The notes beneath the pieces were generated by a model. The model did no database searches and was not told the DNA's origin. It saw nothing but the letters and a program-made list of their open reading frames with translations. Of a DNA stretch of 64,000 nucleotides, positions 49,901-58,900 are shown one piece after another (within the stretch, counting starts at the first letter, position 1; each line of letters opens with the position of its first letter). The stretch spans positions 38,613,669 through 38,677,668 of the forward strand of contig CM067373.1 of the NCBI GenBank assembly GCA_034401795.1, given 5' to 3'. The position numbers were made by a program, and so were the translations under genes. Origin of the DNA: Chaetoderma sp. LZ-2023a (Eukaryota; Mollusca; Caudofoveata; Chaetodermatida; Chaetodermatidae).

Positions 49901-52900
49901 AGAGCTTTGTGTCATTCGCAAACAAATTAAGCTGTTGACTCCACAATATCTGGTATATATGACAAATAGTATAGGCCCAAGCACACTGCTCTGAGGGATT
50001 CCACTAGTAACATCTTTGCTTCCTGAGTCACTCCCATTCACCACCACCTTTTTTGTTCAACCTATCAGGAAATTTATTATCCATGTTATTAACTTCTCGG
50101 TGATACCATAGCTTTCTAATTTTCATAATAAGCGATGGTGGGGCACTGTATCAAATGCCTTCATGAGATCGATGTAAATTGTGTTGATTGAGCCACTCCT
50201 GTAGCATGGATTGTGTCATGTATATGTCTGGTTTCATATCCGATAATTAGCATGTATTGGGTCATGTATATGTCTGGTTTCATATCCGGTAATTAGCATG
50301 TATTGTGTCATGTATATGTCTGGTTTCATGTCCGTTAATTAGCGTGTATTGTGTCATGTATAAGTCTGGTTTCATGTTTAAATAACGTATTTGGTTTCAT
50401 GTTCGGTTATTAATGTTTGTATTTTCTGCTCTTCAGGGAGAAGCTGGATATCGTTATAGCACCAGAAGCAGGTAAATAAACATTAGAAAATAGGAGAATA
50501 AAACAATTTCATTCGAGTCTAAAAGTTTGTTGATATTTTAATATTTGATTCTGAATTTGGATTTTCTTCATGGTGTCTTAGAGCAATGAGGTCTATCTTC
50601 CACTCGCTTTCATATGATGACTGCTGTCTGTCTATTGTGTGAACAATATTCATGTCTAAAGCAGCAATAGCTTAAGTGTATCAGTATTGATCTTGAAATG
50701 ATTCCAAATGGAACACAAGCCTTTCTTATGCTGACTATTATTTCAATGACATCACTGTGATAATAGTCACTCACAAATGTGTAATAAATATGTATCACAA
50801 TTTCTTATTGCGAAACTGATATGAACCATAGCCCAATGAACCTTTCCAGTTTATCCATCTATCATATGACATCATAATCAACTACATGATGTCATAAACA
50901 ATTACAGCATGAATTACTCTATTTAGTCTCGTAAACGGTTAATAGTCTGACATATAGGGTTGCACGATTATTCACTTTTCCTAATCGCGATCATTTAAGA
51001 AAAATAATCGCGATCACACGATTAATCATGAACTATATTAACTACGTCAATGCTGCTTAGAGGACATTATTATGCTACTGCAGATTGTAAGATTATGGGT
51101 TAGGCACATGGGTATACATACATGGACAGAATACGCCAGTTGCTGATTGCAAACAAAGGAATGTATCAAGATTTTTCTAGACGCAAAATGGAAGGTACCG
51201 TATTTCGCGTAATTGTAGCCTATGCTCTAATAGAAGCCCACCACCTAACTTTGACATATGAGCTCCAATGATTTCTTTAGCAGTTTCAAAATGGTAAAAC
51301 TCTGTATTAGAAGCCCACCCCCTAACTCAGCAGATTGTATAGGAAAATATTTAAGAATAGCGTGTATAATAATAGCAATCATGTCACAGGGTGTGTCTAC
51401 TTCAGACCTATCTCTGCCCTGATACATTTCCGGCCCCTCTAGAAGTTAATACAGGCCTCAGATTTGTAAATCTCGATCACCTATTAGATTAATACTAATA
51501 GTAGGCCACGTATGTTCAAGATATAATAAAGTTTATTCCACACTTTTGTAGTCAAAATGCGCTTAAAACAGTCTTGGCATGATTAAATAACTTCCTTATA
51601 AATATATTTTAACGCTAACGGGAGTTTATCAAATGGGTACCCGTTACTCAGATCAGTATAATATTCAGTTCCTATCGCGCAATGATAATATATAGAAATT
51701 CTCGAGTTCCGAGTCCCCGATTCCAGAATATTTGTATCCGAGTACTCGCTCTAAAATAAACTCTTCAATTGGAGGCGAATCACGTGATTTGTATTTTTTT
51801 CGTACGCCATTTTATATCAAATTGTGGATTAATTTTGATGTAGTAAACGACCTTTATTAAAGGATACGCAATATTTTCACTTCCCCAGTGATGTTTTGAG
51901 GTATACATTAAACATAGGTGTAGGCAGTGAGAATTTTTATGGGAGAAAATGCATTGAATTTCCGTGGTATCAGTTTAGAGCTTTTTTGGGAAAACCGTTA
52001 GCGCATAGCTATTCAGAGAATGGGGAACGCGGGATAAGGGTGTGTGATTACAACAACAATGACAAATAGCGACCAAGTGAACAATCTTTATTCATCTAAA
52101 ACTAATCATGAGTCAATACAAACAAATCAGTTATTTATTTAGTTTATTTAATCATTCACACATTCGGCTGATAGCCGGATGTTTGTATCCATGATGGGTA
52201 ACGCGAGCAGAGTTTCACAAGCGTAAAGGTGTCTTGACAAAAATTTCAACATGACGATTATACGATTATTTCATTTTATAATCGTCCACGATCATTTTGT
52301 ATTATATAATCGTGATTAATCGAATAATCGAAAAATCGTGCAACCCTACTGACACATGAATTGTATGTCTTTGCTATTTAAGAAACATGCTGTTGAATAT
52401 TTTGAACCTAATTTGAACTTGGTGCTGTTGCTGCCATAGGCAATAACAGAGCCCAAACATCTTACCTATACAGTTTTCTGTGAAATGATAGTCGGTGTGT
52501 TCAGGGATTGATCGATCCCAACATGGGCAAAGTATGGGTGAAGCTTAGCTAGAGATGGGCGGGGCATGGCTAAATCTGGAATGGTCCATCTTTTCGAGCC
52601 CTTAGCGAAGCCGAGGATGGATCGACATAGCGATCCATATGTCATCCGCCACGCAGCGTGCACCAAGAATTAGCTAAATGTTAGGTTTTCAATGGACATT
52701 TATTTCACCATGGGCTTAACCGATCTCAATAAAACTTTGCAGATTTTTTCTATGCCATTATTACAGCAAGTCTGGCTGTAAATCATTTTCAAAATTGTTC
52801 CATACTTTTATGTTGTTTGGACTTTATGGCACCAAGAGTTAAAAGAATGCTACAAAAATACCCTGAAGGCAGACATGCAGCCCCCAGTCTCTAATTCTAA

Positions 52901-55900
52901 TAAAATTGGATGAAGGCTGTTGTCATTATTATCGCCTGTGCTCTTGCTATCTATCCCATACAACTGCTATCTATCCCATACAATTGCTATCTATCCCATA
53001 CAAATTTTGCCTTATGTCCCATACAATTGTTCTGTGTCCCATACAATTTATCTGTGTCCCATGCTGATGCTATGTGTCCCATGCTGATGCTATTTGTATG
53101 CAGTTGCTATTTGTCCCATCTCTTGCTATTTGTCTCATACTGTTGCTATGTGTCCCATATGTTTGCTATTTGTCCTATGCTATTGCTATCTGTCCCATAC
53201 GGTTTCTGTCTGTCCTATGCTGGTGTTATCTGTCCTATGTTGCTACTATCTGTCTCACTTTCGATCTAACCTATACTGTTTCTATCCGTTCCATGCGCTT
53301 GCTATTTGTCGCTGCTATTGCTATCTGTCCCATATCGTTGCTGTCTGTCCTATGCTGTTGCTATCTGTCCTATGCATTTGCTATTTGTCCCATTCTTTTG
53401 CTATTTGTCCCATACTGTTGGTATCTGTCCCATTCTGTTGGTGTCTGTCCTATGCTGTTATCTATCCTATGATGTTGCTATTTCTTCCATGCTGTTGCTA
53501 AGTGTCCTATGTTGTTACTATCTGTCTCACTCTTGCTATTTGTCCTATTCTGTTGCTGATATTGTGTTTCTGTAGCCGATGTCAAAGATGACATAGTGGA
53601 TATGGAGGAGGCTCGGGAACTGTCTGCGATGCCAGGATACCAGATGTTGTCTGATAGGGAGAGAAAGGTAGGCAATTCACCTTTTCAGACTATCCATCTA
53701 TCATCTGACGTCATATTAATGTCATAATCAGCTAAGTGGCGTGTAGGATGACGGCATAATCATTACTTCATAAATGATTCTATTTGGCCCGTCTTTAACT
53801 CTTAATTGTCTAACACGTCGTACGAATTGTATGTCTCTACTATTTAATAAAAATACTGTTGAATATTTGTAAACAAAATTGACTGGATGCTGTTGCTGCC
53901 TGTATAGTGTTCTGGAAATTAATATTAAGGGAGTTCACAGATCGATCGATCCCAACACGAGCAAGGTGTGGGTGGAGCTTAGCTACAGATGGGTGGGGCA
54001 TAGCTAAAAATGGAAAGGTTTAATAACTCCTCCACAATGACTATTTGTACCCCATCTGGTCCTGGGTATGACGATAAATTGCAAGCGGCAAAAGAGGCTT
54101 AGGCTAGGTGGGTGAATGTGGTTACCCGGGATCCCTGTTAGCACCGGGTGGGCAGAACTCGCTACTTTTACTCAAGCATGTGTATGAAGGGATCTGGGCT
54201 GACACTCGAGTATCTGACGTCATAGTCAAATGTGTCACTTGTTAGTTCACTTCACAATCCAATGACGTAGTTATAATAAGGAAAATTAGTTTTCTCTGGG
54301 ATGTAATATTTGTTTGAGTGTAGCTTTCATGACAAACTCGGTCAGTTATTCAGCATGTGATGGAATTGATTGGTAGACCACTGGTTCACTTAGCCCTCAT
54401 CTCATTTAATGAGTGATTCGTGTTTGTAAAGGTCATTGACCTCCTTGACCTTGTTTTTAAACAAATTAGTCTCGATATTAATTACAGAAGTCTTGTTTTG
54501 TGTGTGCTCTGCCACAGCCAAGTTGGAACCACCTGCTCAAACTCAAAGCCTGGAAAACATGAACATCATCGATCAAATGCTATATTTAAAATTTTGCCCA
54601 GGAACTGCCATTGTCCCATGATTCTATAGGCTTAAAAAAATTCATAAGACCAACATTTCTCTTAGACCTATCATTTCCAGCCTTGTATGCATCACCAATC
54701 AAGCCTCGAAATCTCGCACAGATCCTAAAATTACTAGATGGCCAGTTACATGACTTAGAACACCACATTGAGAACAAGAAAGACTTCGCTAGCAAAATCC
54801 TATCGCAGGAAGTACCACCCACTTACAAAGTAGTATCATTTGACATGTCTTTACTCTTCACCCGCATCCCAGTGGACAAGGCCATACCAGTCATCCAGAG
54901 AATTCTTAACCAATAGGTACACCACTCTAAAAGACTAAACCAGCCTCAGCCCTAACCAGATTATCAACCTCCTGAAGATAGTTCTAGACATCACATACTT
55001 TGTCCAACTTCTATCATCAAATTCGTGGAGTAAGTATGGGATCATCAGTGTCACCAGTGACCAGCTAACCTCTACATGGAATCCTTTGAGCAACAAGGAC
55101 GCATCATATCTACTAACCCACCATACTTCTGTACCATTATGTTGAGGACACTGTTAAAACATCAAACTTTTCGCCAACCACCTCAACAGTATTGACCAAT
55201 TGCATCCAATCCGCCAGTGAGATTGAAGAAGACGACCAGATTGCTTTCCTCGATGTCTCATTTCATTTCCTATCAGCCGTAGTTTAGCAAAATCAAAACC
55301 TATAGTTTAGCAAAATCAAAACCTACCAGCTGTAGTTTAGCAAAATTTAAACCTGCCAGCTGTAGTTCAACAACATCAAAATCTACCAGCCATAGTTGGA
55401 CAGCATCAAAACCTACCAGCCGTAGTTCAACCGCATCAAAATCTATCGGGCATAGTTCAACAACATCAAAATCCACCAGCCGTAGTTGAACAGCATCAAA
55501 ACCTACCAGCCGTAGTTCAACATAGCTTCAAATCCTATCAGCCGCAGTTCAACAATGTCAAAGCTTAGCAGCTGTAAACGCTACCAACCATAGTTCAACT
55601 CCATCAAAACCTGCCAGCCGTAGTTCAACAACATCAAAACTTACCAGCCATGTTCAACAAAATCAATGCCTACCAACCATAGTTCAACACCATTAAAACC
55701 TACCAACCATAGTTCAACAGCGACAAAACCTGTCAACCATAGTTCAACATCAAAACCTACAAGCCATAGTTCAACAACATCAAACCCTACAATCCATCCT
55801 TCAACAAAATAAAACCTACCAGCCGTCGTTCAACAACATCAAAACCTGCACGCCATAGTTCAACAACATAAATCTTACCAGCTGTCGTTCAACAACATCA

Positions 55901-58900
55901 AACCTACCAGCCATAGGTCAACAACATCAAAACTTACCACCTGTAGTTCAACAACATCAAAACTTACCACCTGTAGTTCAATAACATCAAAACATACCAG
56001 CCATAGTTTAACATAACTTCAAATCCTACCAGCCCCTTAACACCTTGAGATCACAACTTGTTAGAGCTAAAGACGAGCTCACAACAGATAAATGCTCTGG
56101 AGTCATCTATGAGATCAAGTGATGACCAAGAATGCTTTTTGATAATGGCTGCCATGATTGGAGGATTATACCTGTATTTTAATTATAATCTAGTTTCTTT
56201 GTGTTCTAGCACTTTGCTTTTTGATTGTCCTATTTCAGCTGTGCAGTTCTATAGGCATGACTCCTGCGAATTACATCACAATTAAGACATGTATTATCAA
56301 GGTAAGTCTACATCACAATGGACCTTTCCAGTTTTAGTTATACCCCGCCAATCTCTAGTTAAGCTCCACCCACGCTTTGCCCGTGTTGGCATTGATCTCC
56401 GAATGTCCCGACTCAATTTTCAGAAAACTACAGCTAAGCTGTTGAATATTTTGAAAATAACCTGACTAGGTGCTGTTGCTGCCAGCAACAGCGCCCAGTC
56501 AAATTAGTTTCAAAATATTCAACAGAATGTTTATTAAATGTTAACGACATACAATTCGTGCAACAACACTTAGCCCGTCTTCAATTATGCGTTCGTGATG
56601 TACTTAAATAAGTCATTCATGACGTCATTGATTATGACATCATCCTACACGTCATGTAGTTGAATGTGATGTCATATCATGGATGGATAAACTGGAAAGG
56701 TCCATTAAGACATGTATTATGTGAGTCTAGATCACAATTAAGAAATTTATTATTAAGGTGAGTCTCTTTTGCTGCTTACATCACACTTAAGACCCATATT
56801 ATCAAGTCTTATCTGCTCACTTCATCACAATTAAAACACGTATTATCAAGCTGAGTCTTACATGCTTATTTTAATTAAGACATGTGTTATCAAGCTGTGT
56901 CTTACATGCTTATTACACTTAATACCTGTATTATCAAGCTGAGTTACATGCTTATTACTTTTAAGACCTATGATATCAAGCTGAGTTTTACATGCTTATT
57001 ACAATTAAGACCTAATATCAAGCTGAGTCTTACATGCTTATTGCAATTAAGACCTGTATTATCAAGCTAAGTCTTACATGCTTATTACATTTAAGACCTG
57101 TAATATTAAGCTGAGTCTTACATGCTTATTACAATTAAGACCTGTAATGTCAAGCAGAGTCTTACATGCTTATTACATTTAAGACCTGTGATATGAAGCT
57201 GAGTCTTACATGCTTATGAACTCACCTGGCCGGAATGGCCAAGTGAGCTTATGCCATGGCGACTGTCTGTCCGTCGTCCGTCCGGCAACTTTTTTCTTTA
57301 AACAACTTCTCAGGAACCGCTAGGCCTATTTCAATCATATTTGGTAGGAAGCATCCTTCGGGCATACAGATCTCAGTTTGTTCAAAGGAAGTCAATGGCC
57401 AGTGGCCATCTTGGGTTTTGGCCGATTTTTTGAAACCTCTAAAAATCTTCTCCGAAACCACTTAGTGGATCAATTCAAAACTCACGAAATATCATATAGG
57501 GCAAGAGCTGGACCAACTTTGTTCAAAGGAACTTCATTGGCCAAATGGTTTGGCAGCCATCTTGGATGACCTAGTTTTCATGAAAACGACTTCTGCAGAG
57601 CCGCTTGAACAGATCAAGCCAAAATTTGGGGGAATATGATTATGGACTAAGGGTCATTAAAGTTTGTTCATGGGAAGTTGATAGGTAAAAAAATATGGCC
57701 ACCGTAGACCAATCCAATTTTAGTGTGTTTAACTGTTATATTCAATTTTTTGATTTGATGGATTTTGAAGCCGAAATTGGTGTTCTTAACTGTTGTATAG
57801 CAATGATCCCGTCCGTCTTCTGTATGTCCGTCCGTCCATCCATCTGTCCGTCACCATCAATGGTGGCTCGTTTTGTTATTTCTTGATGGATTGACACCAA
57901 GCTTGGTCACAATGTTAATGTTGGCATCTAATATCTGTGTTGTGAAAATGAAGCTGATAGAACGTCAAATGCCAGAGTTATCACCCATTAAATATTTGCA
58001 GTCTGACTTTCATAGGGGAAAAATAGGTTTGTTCCCACTGTCCACTGATTTATCACCATGTCAGATTTTTGTAGATAACTCCAATTAACAGATTATCTTT
58101 TCCCTCACTGCCTAAATATTTAAGATATGTATTATGTGCTCTGACATCTATTCTCTTAAATATATTTTGAAATGTATTTGATTGAAAGACTCAGTCAAAT
58201 TGTTTTCTAAATAAACTCCGGCTCACCTTACCCCTGCTGCTAACTTGGCTATTCAACCAAATGCGCATGTGTTAAATGGGTTGTGTGGTGGTTGGGGAAT
58301 AACCTGCTATAAAGACCACCTGTATTAAGAGACCACCTGTATTTAGAGACCATTTTCTTCAATTGTATTTAAACCTCAATTAACCGTTTGACTGCTGAGT
58401 TTTTGCAGACGACATTCCAAAGGTTATATCTCTGAACCTGATAAATATTTTGAAAAGAATTTAACTGAAAGTTGTTGGTGGCTAAGCCGTCAACAACTTT
58501 CAGTCGAATTGGTTTCAAAATATTCAACAAGTCAAGAGCCTTTGAAAATTGAAATTATTGCCTGAACTGGCTTGCAGCAGCGAGACAGTTAAGAAACCAG
58601 CTGTTGTTATTAGTGCTGATCTATTTTCACTTAAACAGTGTCCAAAATTACTATTGCAAAAAACAGTCCAGAGATTGGTGTCAATATCTCAAAAACTGAA
58701 ACCATTTGACTGAAAGTCATTGGAAGTGGCACCGATGAATGTAAAACTTAAAGTAAGATTAGTTGAAATGCCAATGTTCCAGGTGAGCGATACAGGCCCA
58801 TTGGGCCTCTTGTTACAATTAAGACCTGTATTATCAAGCTGAATTTTACATGCTTAGTACATTTAAGACCTGTAATATCAAGGTGAGACGTAGCTGATAA

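Noticed and set aside
52910-53575. Three overlapping + strand ORFs of 89-135 codons rich in Cys, Leu and Tyr
   Set aside because: They are the three readings of a 21-bp minisatellite; the period is divisible by three, so frames stay open.
54515-54560. Extra TADA2B exon after a GCCACAG acceptor
   Set aside because: Exons 11 and 12 already join in phase with continuous homology, and this region belongs to the Penelope-like fragment.
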